Below, in pieces: positions 16,672-25,043 of a stretch of DNA of 64,000 nt (position 1 is its first letter; each line of letters begins with the position of its first letter). The position numbers were made by a program, and so were the translations under genes. Below the pieces are notes generated by a model, which was given only the letters and a program-made list of their open reading frames with translations, did not search any database and had not been told where the DNA came from. Source of the DNA: Microtetraspora sp. NBRC 16547 (GTDB taxonomy: Bacteria; Actinomycetota; Actinomycetes; Streptosporangiales; Streptosporangiaceae); NCBI RefSeq assembly GCF_030268965.1, contig NZ_BSSE01000012.1:141429-205428 (forward strand), in the 5' to 3' direction.

Positions 16672-18099
16672 ATGTTCGAGTACGCACCTGCGCCCGAATC
16701 GCGGGAGATCGTCGACATCAAGCCGTCGTACGGGCTGTTCATCGGCGGCGAATGGGTCGACTCCCTGGGCGAGGATCACCACAAGACCATCAACCCGGCG
16801 TCCGAGGAGGTCCTGGCGGAAGTCGCCTGGGCGACCGAGGCGGACGTCGACCGTGCGGTCCAGGCGGCGCGCAAGGCGTTCGCCACGTGGTCCGCGCTGC
16901 CCGGCTCCGAGCGGGCCAAGTACATCTTCCGGATCGCCCGGATCATCCAGGAACGCTCGCGTGAACTGGCCGTCCTGGAGACCCTGGACAACGGCAAGCC
17001 GATCCGCGAGTCGAGGGACGTGGACCTGCCGCTGGTGGCCGCGCACTTCTTCTACTACGCGGGCTGGGCGGACAAGCTGGGATATGCCGGGTTCGGGGCC
17101 GACCCCCGGCCGTTGGGCGTGGCCGGGCAGGTCATCCCGTGGAACTTCCCCCTGCTGATGCTGGCCTGGAAGATCGCCCCCGCCCTGGCGTGCGGTAACA
17201 CGGTGGTGCTCAAGCCCGCCGAGACGACCCCGCTGACCGCGCTGGCGTTCGCCGAGATCTGCCGCCAGGCCGACCTGCCGCCCGGCGTGGTGAACATCGT
17301 GACCGGCGCGGGCGAGACCGGGGCCGCCCTGGTGAACCACCCCGGAGTCGACAAGGTCGCCTTCACCGGCTCCACCGAGGTCGGCCGCATGATCGCCAGG
17401 TCGGTCGCCGGCACCCGCAAGAAGCTCACGCTGGAGCTGGGCGGCAAGGCCGCGAACATCGTGTTCGAGGACGCCGCGCTGGACCAGGCCGTCGAGGGCA
17501 TCGTCAACGGCATCTTCTTCAACCAGGGCCACGTGTGCTGCGCGGGCTCGCGGCTGCTGGTGCAGGAGTCCGTCGCCGACGAGGTGCTGGACGCTCTCAA
17601 GCGGCGGCTGTCCACGCTGCGGCTCGGCGACCCGATGGACAAGAACACCGACATCGGCGCGATCAACTCCGCCGCCCAGCTCGCCAAGATCCGCGAGCTG
17701 TCGGAGGCCGGGGTCAGCGAAGGCGCCGAGCGGTGGTCGCCCGCCTGCCCGATCCCCGACCGGGGGTTCTGGTTCCCGCCGACCGTCTTCACCGGTGTGG
17801 CGCAGTCGCACCGGATCGCCCGTGAGGAGATCTTCGGGCCGGTGCTGTCCGTGCTGACGTTCCGTACGCCGGCGGAGGCCGTGGAGAAGGCCAACAACAC
17901 GCCGTACGGCCTGTCGGCCGGGGTCTGGACGGAGAAGGGCTCCCGCATCCTGTGGATGGCGGACCGGCTGCGCGCCGGGGTCGTGTGGGCCAACACCTTC
18001 AACCGGTTCGACCCCACCTCGCCGTTCGGCGGGTTCAAGGAGTCCGGCTACGGCCGGGAGGGCGGACGACACGGTCTGGAGGCGTACCTTGCAGTGTGA
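16672..18099 (+). CDS. NAD(P)-dependent aldehyde dehydrogenase
   Basis: The 475-aa protein is a full aldehyde dehydrogenase: FIGGEWVDS at the start, the Rossmann part with IPWNFPLLM and VLKPAETTPL, FTGSTEVG, the general-base Glu in TLELGGKAANIVFEDA, and the nucleophilic Cys in FNQGHVCCAGSRLLV. It ends with the dimerisation motif SPFGGFKESGYGREGG. Position directly after deoC suggests that it oxidises acetaldehyde from deoxyribose breakdown; substrate range is otherwise unknown. Its stop overlaps a GTG in the frame of the next gene. Confidence 0.95.
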   Translation: MFEYAPAPESREIVDIKPSYGLFIGGEWVDSLGEDHHKTINPASEEVLAEVAWATEADVDRAVQAARKAFATWSALPGSERAKYIFRIARIIQERSRELAVLETLDNGKPIRESRDVDLPLVAAHFFYYAGWADKLGYAGFGADPRPLGVAGQVIPWNFPLLMLAWKIAPALACGNTVVLKPAETTPLTALAFAEICRQADLPPGVVNIVTGAGETGAALVNHPGVDKVAFTGSTEVGRMIARSVAGTRKKLTLELGGKAANIVFEDAALDQAVEGIVNGIFFNQGHVCCAGSRLLVQESVADEVLDALKRRLSTLRLGDPMDKNTDIGAINSAAQLAKIRELSEAGVSEGAERWSPACPIPDRGFWFPPTVFTGVAQSHRIAREEIFGPVLSVLTFRTPAEAVEKANNTPYGLSAGVWTEKGSRILWMADRLRAGVVWANTFNRFDPTSPFGGFKESGYGREGGRHGLEAYLAV

Positions 18100-18278
18100 A
18101 CATCGCCGGCGCCGCCGCCTCGTCCGGCGCGCCGCGGCCGGAGCGGGCGTCGGCTACGCCCGCGGCCGCCGCTCACGCCGCTTCGCCGTACGGCATGGCT
18201 GGTTCGCGCACCGCGGCGGGGTCTGCCGGTGCGGCCTGGTGTACCAGCCGGCCCGTCCACTCGAGATTGGAACCTTCG

Positions 18279-19145
18279 ATGAGTGAGCGCCTGGCCGTGC
18301 GCAAGACGTACAAGCTGTTCATCGGCGGGGCGTTCCCGCGCTCGGAGAGCGGAAGGTCCTACGCCGTGACCTCCTCCAAGGGTGATTTCCTGGCGAACGC
18401 GGCCAAGGGATCCCGCAAGGACGCCAGGGACGCCGTCGCCGCCGCCCGCAAGGCGTTCCCCGGCTGGTCGTCGGCCACGCCGTACAACCGGGGGCAGATC
18501 CTCTACCGCGTCGCCGAGATGCTGGAGGGGCGCCGGGCGCAGTTCGTCGCCGAGGTGGTCGACGCCGACGGCGTCACCGCCAAGAAGGCGGGCGAGCTGG
18601 TGGACGCGGCCGTCGACCGGCTCGTCTGGTACGCGGGCTGGTCGGACAAGATCGGCGCGATCCGGGGCGGCGCCAACCCGGTCGCCGGGCCGTACTTCAA
18701 CCTGTCCACGGTCGAGCCGATGGGTGTCGTCGCGGTGGTCGCGCCGCCGGCGGGGCCGCTTCTCGGCCTGGTCAGCGTGATCGCGCCGCTGATCGTCACA
18801 GGGAACACCTGTGTCGTGGTCGCCTCGGAGCGAGCCCCGCTGCCGTCGATCACGCTTGCCGAGGTGCTGGCCACGTCGGACCTTCCCGGCGGCGTGGTGA
18901 ACATCCTGACGGGTTCGGCCGGGGAGATCGCCCCCTGGCTGGCCGGTCACATGGACGTCAACGGCATCGACCTCACCGGCGCGGACGCCGATCTCGCGGT
19001 GCGCTGCGAGGAGCTGGCCGCGGAGAACCTCAAACGGGTCCTCCGGCCGGCGCAGGAAACGGTCGACTGGCTGGCCGACCCGGGTATGGACCGCATGACG
19101 GCCTTCCTCGAAACGAAGACCGTCTGGCATCCGATCGGGGTCTGA
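18279..19145 (+). CDS. Aldehyde-dehydrogenase-like protein lacking the catalytic domain
   Basis: The 288-aa protein has the N-terminal cofactor-binding half of an ALDH (YKLFIGGAFPRSESGRSY, ARKAFPGWSSATPYNRGQIL, VEPMGVVAVVAPPAGPL, GGVVNILTG). It then stops after AENLKRVLRP, about 190 residues short of a normal enzyme, so the catalytic Cys and the dimerisation tail are missing. The ending is clean, without frameshift debris, and the reading frame is intact, so it may be a regulatory or structural partner of the full ALDH encoded upstream. In-frame GTG at 18096 overlapping the previous stop would add an Ala/Ser-rich 61-residue N-terminus; I consider ATG 18279 more likely. Confidence 0.8.
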   Translation: MSERLAVRKTYKLFIGGAFPRSESGRSYAVTSSKGDFLANAAKGSRKDARDAVAAARKAFPGWSSATPYNRGQILYRVAEMLEGRRAQFVAEVVDADGVTAKKAGELVDAAVDRLVWYAGWSDKIGAIRGGANPVAGPYFNLSTVEPMGVVAVVAPPAGPLLGLVSVIAPLIVTGNTCVVVASERAPLPSITLAEVLATSDLPGGVVNILTGSAGEIAPWLAGHMDVNGIDLTGADADLAVRCEELAAENLKRVLRPAQETVDWLADPGMDRMTAFLETKTVWHPIGV

Positions 19146-19153
19146 CCTCGCCG

Positions 19154-19257
19154 GAACGCGTCGCTCGAACGCGTCGCTCGAACGTGGTGCTTGAGCGCGG
19201 TGTTTGAGCGCGGTGTTTGAGCGCGGTGTTTGAGCGTGGTGTTTGAGCGCATCGTGG
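19154..19257. repeat. Eight-copy 13-bp tandem repeat
   Basis: Head-to-tail 13-bp units run from GAACGCGTCGCTC (two copies) through an intermediate copy to GAGCGCGGTGTTT (three copies), one near-copy and a degenerate eighth. The change across the array is graded. It ends directly at the terminator stem. A 13-bp period is incompatible with coding. Confidence 0.9.
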
Positions 19258-19290
19258 AGACGGCCGCCTCCGGGCGGCCGTCTCTGTCTT
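19258..19290 (+). terminator. Terminator of the deoC-ALDH unit
   Basis: AGACGGCCGCC pairs perfectly with GGCGGCCGTCT around TCCG and is followed by CTGTCTT. It also sits 61 bp downstream of the convergent LURP-one gene and may serve both. Confidence 0.85.
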
Positions 19291-19350
19291 GTGGGGGGCG
19301 CCGCGGGTTCCGCGGTTCGCGGGCGGTGTTCGTGTGCGCGGCGGCCTGGG

Positions 19351-19941
19351 TCAGCGGGCCTGGAGCGCGTCGAGCGCGACGGCCATGGCGATGATCAGGC
19401 GCCGGTCCAGGCGGGGGTCGCGGATGGTCACCGCGTAGCGGTCCCGCAGGCCCCACATGCGCTCGACGGAGAACGCGATCGACGCTCCCACGCTGAAGTC
19501 GAAGTGGTAGGGCAGCCACGACAGCGAGTCGCTGAAACGGCGCAGGATCGCGACGGCCGGATTGCGCTCGCTGCCGGTGTAGGTGGGCAGACCCGGTTGC
19601 CTGAGGTGCCACGTCGAGCGCAGCAGCGACCGGCTGAAGTCCTTGCGGAACACGCCGATCGGCGCGCCGTCGTGATCGGTCACGTCGTACTCGCCGGTGA
19701 CGTCGAGCACGTTGCGTGCCTTGAACCCGCCGAGGACCCGTTGCCGGGACTCGTCGGTGTACAGCGTGACCTGTTCCTTGAAGGCCAACCGTTTCTGCTC
19801 GGCGAAGGCCACCACCTCGCCGGGCGACCCATCGGGCTGGACCACGTGGACGACATACCGGTTCACCATCATGGTGATCTTCTGGTGCACGATCAGCCGT
19901 GTCTGCTGCTGGAGGCCCGAAATGTCCATGTCACGCTCCAT
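19351..19941 (-). CDS. LURP-one-related / scramblase-like protein
   Basis: The 196-aa product shows the tubby-like beta-barrel pattern of LURP-one-related proteins: LIVHQKITMMVNRYVV, VAFAEQKRLAFKEQVTLYTD, VLGGFKARNVLDVTGEYDVTDHDGAPIGVFRKDF and SLLRSTWHL, ending in a hydrophobic C-terminal segment (RRLIIAMAVALDAL). In plants the fold is defence-linked and in animals it includes phospholipid scramblases; the bacterial role is not known. The gene is monocistronic and convergent with the ALDH unit. Confidence 0.82.
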   Translation of the reverse strand: MERDMDISGLQQQTRLIVHQKITMMVNRYVVHVVQPDGSPGEVVAFAEQKRLAFKEQVTLYTDESRQRVLGGFKARNVLDVTGEYDVTDHDGAPIGVFRKDFSRSLLRSTWHLRQPGLPTYTGSERNPAVAILRRFSDSLSWLPYHFDFSVGASIAFSVERMWGLRDRYAVTIRDPRLDRRLIIAMAVALDALQAR

Positions 19942-20075
19942 GGGTTCCGGTTAATCAGCCTATATTGGGAGATCACCGGTCAGGTAGCGCTGGACAGAGG
20001 TGTCACGCAGGAGATCAGTTCCTCCGAGGACAACGAGGCCCGAAGGCGACGCCCATCAGGTGGGATCCGGCGAGG

Positions 20076-20234
20076 ATGGCGCGCGTCTCCGGTGATCCCG
20101 CGTCGAGCCGTTTGCCGGACGCCTGGCTGGCGGACGTGGCGCTCGGCGGCTGGGCGCTCCTCGGCGCGGTGCTCCTAGCCGTCCCCCGCCGGAATCGGGT
20201 GGCACGCTCTGCGGAAACCTTGGCCGCGACATGA
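20076..20234 (+). CDS. Possible small membrane protein (52 aa)
   Basis: An ATG behind GGCGAGG opens MARVSGDPASSRLPDAW, followed by one hydrophobic stretch (LADVALGGWALLGAVLLAVP) and a basic tail. It may be a real single-span protein or a leftover of a larger gene. The surrounding 19942-20375 region holds nothing else that I can support. Confidence 0.25.
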   Translation: MARVSGDPASSRLPDAWLADVALGGWALLGAVLLAVPRRNRVARSAETLAAT

Positions 20235-20375
20235 GGACTGGGGCGAAGGGAAACCCATGACTGCGTCGAATTCCCCGGGTAGCCGAAGCCGGCCTCGATG
20301 AAGAAGCCGGAAGTTCTCATCGATGACGAGGCGGCGGTCCCGGAACGTTTCTGCGAGTTCGTCGTGCCTTGGGTT

Positions 20376-22538
20376 TCAACGAGCTGTTGTGCGGCCGGGG
20401 CGGGGGCCGATGTAGGTGAATGCCCATCGGTTCTCGCCGACGCGGTGGAGTTGGTAGCGGTCGGGGTGTTGGTAGCGGTCGCGGTTGTGGAATTGGCAGG
20501 TGGGTCCGAGGTTGTCGAGGTCGGTGGCGCCTGCGTCGCTCCAGTTTTGGACGTGGTCGATCTGGCAGAGGTGGGCGGGTAGGTGGCAGTCGTCGACCAT
20601 GCAGGTGGCGTAGCGGGCGAGGATGGCCCGCCGCTGTGTTCTGGTGGCGCGGCGGACGGTGCGTCCGACGTCCAGGACCTGTCCTTCGGCGTTCATGACC
20701 AGGCGGGTGAGGCTGGAGGTGGATGCCAGGCGGTGGATGTCGGTGATGGGGAGGAACTGTCCGGTGGCCAGCAGTAGTCCGGGTAGCGTCCGGCCCGAGA
20801 TCAGTCCACCAGGGGTCACCCAGTCAGACACCCGCCTGCTCCGCGTCGAGCTTCGCCTACTGTGCGGCCCACTCGCCGTATCCCGTGACGTGCTTCGCCT
20901 ATCCCGTGACGAGCTTCGCCCATCCCGCGACGCACCGCCTGCGTCTTGTGACGTGCTTCGCCTATCCCGCGACGCACTCGCTGTATCCCGCGATGCGCCG
21001 CCCGTGGGTTGCGATGAGCCTCGTCCACCCGCTGTCGCGCACGCTTCATCCCGGGTCGTGCCACGACCCTGGCCGGACGGCCCGCGTTCCTGCCCGGGCG
21101 TGTTCCGCCCGCTTGCGGACGGCTCCCGCGCGCGCCGTGCTTTGACCGGCTCTTGTCGTGTTGTGGGCGGCTCATCTGTGTCTGATGCCGAGGCTGTAGC
21201 GGGAGGTCCGCTCTCGGTCCTGGCGCCAGCCGCACTCGCGGCCGCGGTGGTCGCGCCGCTGTCCTGGGCGGCTGTGTCGCGGGCAGCCTCTTCGGAACCG
21301 GTGCTGTCGTGGTCGGCACTGTCCGGGGCCGCCACGTCGTGCGTGGCCGCCTCTTGCGTGTCGGCGCCATGGCCGGAGACGCCGTGGTCGGAGGCTGCCA
21401 TGTCCTGTGTCGCCGCAGCTTGCGTGTCGGTGCGCTGGGCCGGGGTGCGCTGGGCCGGGGTGTCGTGGCTGGGAGCTGCCGGTGGGTCGTCGGGGAGGGA
21501 CTCGGCGTTGATCAGAACCAGCAGCTCGGTGCCGATCTGGTGTTCCAGCAGCGCGATCAGCGTGTCGGCGTTCCGCACCCGCAGCGGCCGGTCATCACCC
21601 TCGGCCTTGGGCTTGGCGTACGCATCCAGCAACGCCCGAAGCCGCGCGCCCGCCTCCCGGGGCAGCCGGAACTCCCCCTCCAGGCCGCCGGTGGAGCTTT
21701 CCCGCACAAGCAGGAAACGCTGCCGGTAGTCGGCCTCGGCGTCATCGGCCTCCCCATCAGGGTTCAGCACCGCGTGCAGGTAGCGGCCGGCCCGGGCGAT
21801 CTCCGCCGGAGTCGCCTGCTCGGCGAGCGTGATGAGGATCGGCTCGGCCAGCGCGGCCTGCTTATCGGTCAACCGGCCGGTCGCCGCGCAGATCGCCGTC
21901 ACATACCCCTCCGCCAGGCTGCCGTTGGCGAACCGGGCCCGCACCTCAGGTAGGCGGGCCAGCTCCACCGCGAGCGCCAGCATCCGGCCCGCGCCCGCGA
22001 CACTCATCCCGGCGGCCGTACGCAGCCACGATTTGGTGGAGGCATGCCCGTACGCCTTGGCCTCACCGGCGGCATGCACCCGCTCCACCCGCGCCGCGAT
22101 CGCGGAGATGAGCCGATCCCGCGCGAACAGCAGGTCTTCCGCCTCGGCCAGGCACACCCCCGGCGAGTCCGGCACCAGCGCGAGCGCCAGCGCGGAGGCC
22201 GTCTCCCGGACCGAGGCCACCAACGGCCACGACACCCGACCCGCGGCGCCAGAAGCGCCATCTGGAGTGGGGCCGCTCGGACCCGCGTCACTCGATCCAG
22301 TACCACCGGAGGCGGCACCACCGGAGGCGGCGCGACTGGAAGCAGTGCCGCCGTCCCCGAGTGCTGCTACTCGAGCCCACCACTCCGCATCGCAGGGTCC
22401 GGAATCGGAGCGGGGTGGCCGCTTTCCGGAGTACTTCAACGATCCGAAGGACTCGGCCACGCCCACCCCTCTCGCTGGATTCGAATGCCTGTATGAATAG
22501 TGCCACAAGATTGCGGCCGAATGCCACTCAAATTCCAA
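20376..22538 (-). CDS. DUF222 (13E12-type) HNH endonuclease-like protein with repeat linker
   Basis: The product (up to 720 aa) has an N-terminal DUF222 helical domain (EDLLFARDRLISAIAARVERVHAA, WLRTAAGMSVAGAGRMLALA) and a C-terminal HNH domain: ATCMVDDCHLPAHLCQIDHVQNWSDAGATD, then NLGPTCQFHNRDRY, with the Cys pairs and His of the zinc/metal site. Between them is a long low-complexity Thr/Ala/Asp region and six heptads of an S-R-D pattern. Actinobacteria carry many such proteins, sometimes mobile; cutting activity is seldom tested. The start is uncertain: the longest reading begins at a TTG without ribosome-binding site, and a GTG about 75 bp in (VAESFGSL) is plausible. Confidence 0.85.
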   Translation of the reverse strand: MEFEWHSAAILWHYSYRHSNPARGVGVAESFGSLKYSGKRPPRSDSGPCDAEWWARVAALGDGGTASSRAASGGAASGGTGSSDAGPSGPTPDGASGAAGRVSWPLVASVRETASALALALVPDSPGVCLAEAEDLLFARDRLISAIAARVERVHAAGEAKAYGHASTKSWLRTAAGMSVAGAGRMLALAVELARLPEVRARFANGSLAEGYVTAICAATGRLTDKQAALAEPILITLAEQATPAEIARAGRYLHAVLNPDGEADDAEADYRQRFLLVRESSTGGLEGEFRLPREAGARLRALLDAYAKPKAEGDDRPLRVRNADTLIALLEHQIGTELLVLINAESLPDDPPAAPSHDTPAQRTPAQRTDTQAAATQDMAASDHGVSGHGADTQEAATHDVAAPDSADHDSTGSEEAARDTAAQDSGATTAAASAAGARTESGPPATASASDTDEPPTTRQEPVKARRAREPSASGRNTPGQERGPSGQGRGTTRDEACATAGGRGSSQPTGGASRDTASASRDRRSTSQDAGGASRDGRSSSRDRRSTSRDTASGPHSRRSSTRSRRVSDWVTPGGLISGRTLPGLLLATGQFLPITDIHRLASTSSLTRLVMNAEGQVLDVGRTVRRATRTQRRAILARYATCMVDDCHLPAHLCQIDHVQNWSDAGATDLDNLGPTCQFHNRDRYQHPDRYQLHRVGENRWAFTYIGPRPGRTTAR
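20857..21005 (-). repeat. 21-bp tandem repeats inside the HNH gene
   Basis: About six imperfect copies of a 21-bp unit (TATCCCGTGACGTGCTTCGCC on the + strand, 20-21 bp) encode heptads of the form x-x-S-x-S-R-D in the linker before the HNH domain. The repeat keeps the reading frame. Confidence 0.8.
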
Positions 22539-22991
22539 AAGAATTCGCTCATATTATCGGCATGATATTTCCGGACATAAGACACCCAGTCCGATCGATG
22601 GGAGCAAATGTCCTATTCGCGATTGCGGTCCTCGCGGGGGAATGGGAATGGCGAACGCTCCGGAGACGCGGCCTGGTGCTGGAGCCGATGAACAGCGCGA
22701 CTGGACGCGTATCTCCCTCACGCTCGTCGGCAACCGCCTCGAGTTCGACCGCAGAGCGGTTCGAACCGACGAAGAAGAGACGCCGGTTCTGCGGATGGGC
22801 CTAAATGCTGACCGTGTAAATGGACGACGAGGGCGCGTTGAACGGCGATGTGGGCGCGGTCGGCGGGCATAAGGCGTGGTGCGAGCACGATGAGAGCGCG
22901 GCGAGCGGCGGCGAGTGCCGGTGAGCGGATGGTGAGTGCCGGTGAGCGGATGATGAGGGCATGGTGAGCGCGCTCACGCAGGCTCTGTGCC
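22539..22991. other. Intergenic region with a doubtful ORF and direct repeats
   Basis: The left part (22500-22600) is AT-richer than its neighbours. An ORF at 22642-22872 (+) opens MGMANAPETRPGAGADEQRD and holds WTRISLTLVGNRLEFDRRAVRTDEE, which looks like genuine protein, but its end degenerates into Arg/Gly repeats; I treat it as a possible gene remnant only. Near 22910-22950 a 19-bp segment (GAGTGCCGGTGAGCGGATG) is repeated, just upstream of the monooxygenase gene. Confidence 0.4.
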
Positions 22992-24188
22992 ATGAACGCG
23001 AACATCCTGATCTCCGGGGCGAGCGTCGCCGGCCCGGCACTGGCGTACTGGCTCCGGCACTATGGCTTCACCCCCACAGTGGTGGAACGGGCACCGGCCC
23101 TCCGTGACGGCGGATACGCCGTCGACTTCCGCGGCGACGCGCATTTCACCGTCCTGGAACGGATGGGGATCCTGGCCGACGTCCAGCGCGCGCAGACCCA
23201 CATGGGCGCCCTGTCGTACGTCAACAGTGCGGGCAAGAAGCTCGCGAGCATGCCCGCGGACCTGTTCAGCGGCGATGTCGAGATCCTTCGCGGCGATCTC
23301 GCCCGCATCCTGTACGAGGCGACGAAGGAACACACCGAATACGTCTTCGGCGACTCCATCACTTCCATCTCGGAACGCGCGGACGGCGTCCAGGTCACGT
23401 TCGAGCGGGGCGCGCCGCGCATGTTCGACCTGGTGATCGGGGCCGACGGGCTGCACTCCAACGTGCGCTCGCTCGCCTTCGGTCCCGAGTCGTCGTATGT
23501 GAAGGACCTCGGCCTGCATTTCGCGATCTTCACGACGGACAACTATCTCGGGCTTGATCACACGGGACTCGCGTACAGCACCCCGGGAAAGCTGGTCGGT
23601 CTGTACAGCGCTCGGGGGAACGCCGAGGCCAAGGCCGTGTTCTACTTCGGCTCACCGTCGGCTCCGTATGACCGCCACGACACCGAGCAGCAGAAGAAGA
23701 TCGTGGCCGAGACGTTCGGCGAGGCCGGCTGGGAGGCTCCCCGGCTCCTTCGCGCCATGGGGGACGCGCCGGACTTCTACTTCGACTCGATCAGCCAGGT
23801 TCGCATGGATCGCTGGTCGCACGGCCGGGTCGCCCTGATCGGGGACGCCGCGTACTCTCCCTCTCCTCTGTCCGGCATGGGCAGCGGCCTGGCCGTGATC
23901 GGAGCGTACGTTCTCGCGGGTGAGCTGGCGGCCGCCCGGGGCGATCACCGCATTGCCTTCGCCCGGTACGAGGACGCGATGCGGGACTACGTCGCGGGAT
24001 GCCAGAAGCAAGGCGAGGGCGTCGGTAAGTGGATGGTCCCCGAGAACCGGTTCATGGCCTGGTTCCTCAACCAGAACTACAAGCTCATTCCGTACCTGCC
24101 GTGGAAAGGGCTGATGGCCAGGAGCGTTCGGAAGACCGCGAGCGCGATCACGCTGAAGAGCTACGCCTCATTCGGCTTGCCGGTGTGA
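22992..24188 (+). CDS. FAD-dependent aromatic-ring-hydroxylase-like monooxygenase
   Basis: The 398-aa protein starts ANILISGASVAGPALAYWL, the ADP-binding GxSxxG variant of class A flavoprotein monooxygenases. It has the DG motif in FDLVIGADGLHSNVR and the second FAD motif in GRVALIGDAAYSPSPLSGMGSG. It should use NAD(P)H and O2 to hydroxylate or degrade a small molecule; relatives include TetX-type tetracycline-modifying enzymes and antibiotic tailoring enzymes, but no biosynthetic genes adjoin it. It stands alone and converges on csbD. Confidence 0.9.
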   Translation: MNANILISGASVAGPALAYWLRHYGFTPTVVERAPALRDGGYAVDFRGDAHFTVLERMGILADVQRAQTHMGALSYVNSAGKKLASMPADLFSGDVEILRGDLARILYEATKEHTEYVFGDSITSISERADGVQVTFERGAPRMFDLVIGADGLHSNVRSLAFGPESSYVKDLGLHFAIFTTDNYLGLDHTGLAYSTPGKLVGLYSARGNAEAKAVFYFGSPSAPYDRHDTEQQKKIVAETFGEAGWEAPRLLRAMGDAPDFYFDSISQVRMDRWSHGRVALIGDAAYSPSPLSGMGSGLAVIGAYVLAGELAAARGDHRIAFARYEDAMRDYVAGCQKQGEGVGKWMVPENRFMAWFLNQNYKLIPYLPWKGLMARSVRKTASAITLKSYASFGLPV

Positions 24189-24338
24189 CGGGCACATGGG
24201 CGCACACAGCCCCATGCGACGACATGAGTCCATACAGCATCACGGGATCACGCACCGGGTCTTCCACACGGAGGGCACGGGGCTTCGAGGCGATGAGACG
24301 TGGGGGGTCTGGGACGGGCTCGCCCGGGATGACACCGG

Positions 24339-24376
24339 GCGGGTGGCGAAGGCTGTTGCGAACCCCCGCCACCCGC
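24339..24376 (-). terminator. Terminator between the monooxygenase and csbD genes
   Basis: GCGGGTGGCG pairs with CGCCACCCGC around an 18-nt loop, and further G-C pairs extend it with a bulge. It lies 12 bp beyond the csbD stop and between convergent genes. Confidence 0.6.
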
Positions 24377-24387
24377 CGGTTCTCGGG

Positions 24388-24561
24388 TCACTCCTTGAAG
24401 GCGTCCTTCACCTTCTCGCCGGCCTGCTTGATATTGCCCTTGGCCTTTTCGGCCTTGGCTTTGGCCTTTTTGCGCTCTTCGTCGGTCATTTCGTCGACGC
24501 GCTCCTTGGCCTTGTCCTTGAGCTCCCGAGCCTTGTTGGAAAGCTTGTCATCCATACCCAT
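24388..24561 (-). CDS. CsbD-family stress protein
   Basis: The 57-aa reverse-strand product reads MGMDDKLSNKARELKDKAKE, then RVDEMTDEERKKAKAKAEKAKGNIKQAGEKVKDAFKE. It is a Lys/Glu/Ala-rich helical protein with the G-N-I-K-Q-A-G-E-K-V-K-D end typical of CsbD. GGAAGGA precedes the start. CsbD proteins accumulate under sigma-B-type general stress; their molecular role is unclear. An in-frame ATG two codons later is equally possible. Confidence 0.88.
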   Translation of the reverse strand: MGMDDKLSNKARELKDKAKERVDEMTDEERKKAKAKAEKAKGNIKQAGEKVKDAFKE

Positions 24562-24722
24562 GTCAGACGTCCTTCCGTTATACGGTGATTGTCCGCCACC
24601 GTGAAGATTGTCCGATATGGAGGCAAGTGAACCCCCTCGTCATCTCAGGGTTTTGTCAGGGTTCGCAGCGGAACCGGATCTTGAAGAGGGTTCGTTGAAC
24701 CAGACGAAAAGGGGGTTCACAC

Positions 24723-24911
24723 ATGTACCGATCCAGAGAGCACAAGATGATCGCCGGCGTCTGCGGAGGTATCGCGGAGCGCTACAACATGCCGCCCAAC
24801 GTCGTCCGGCTGCTCTTCCTGCTGTCCTGCCTGCTCCCCGGCCCGCAGTTCGTCATCTACTTGATCATGTGGGTCTTCGTCCCCAAGGCGCCCGCGCGCA
24901 TGCATTACTGA
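24723..24911 (+). CDS. PspC-domain membrane protein
   Basis: The 62-aa protein is little more than one PspC domain: MYRSREHKMIAGVCGGIAERY, then NVVRLLFLLSCLLPGPQFVIYLIMWVFVPK. It has one or two membrane segments. AAAAGGGGG stands before the ATG. PspC proteins take part in envelope-stress responses in other bacteria. Here it stands alone, divergent from csbD, another stress-type gene. Confidence 0.92.
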   Translation: MYRSREHKMIAGVCGGIAERYNMPPNVVRLLFLLSCLLPGPQFVIYLIMWVFVPKAPARMHY

Positions 24912-25043
24912 TGCCCTGACCGGCAGGTTCACGCGGGAAGGAGCCGTGACCGGGGGTGGTGGGCTGCCCGGGTCGGGATTCCGGTCCGGGCTGCGTGCAT
25001 TCGGTTTGGGCGCCCGTTCTATGCTCGCGAATGGAGGTGCCCG

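Noticed and set aside
20298..21729. Long + strand frames opposite the HNH gene that look repetitive and cell-surface-like
   Set aside because: The apparent Ser/Pro/Arg repeats only reflect the 21-bp repeats of the real gene on the minus strand.
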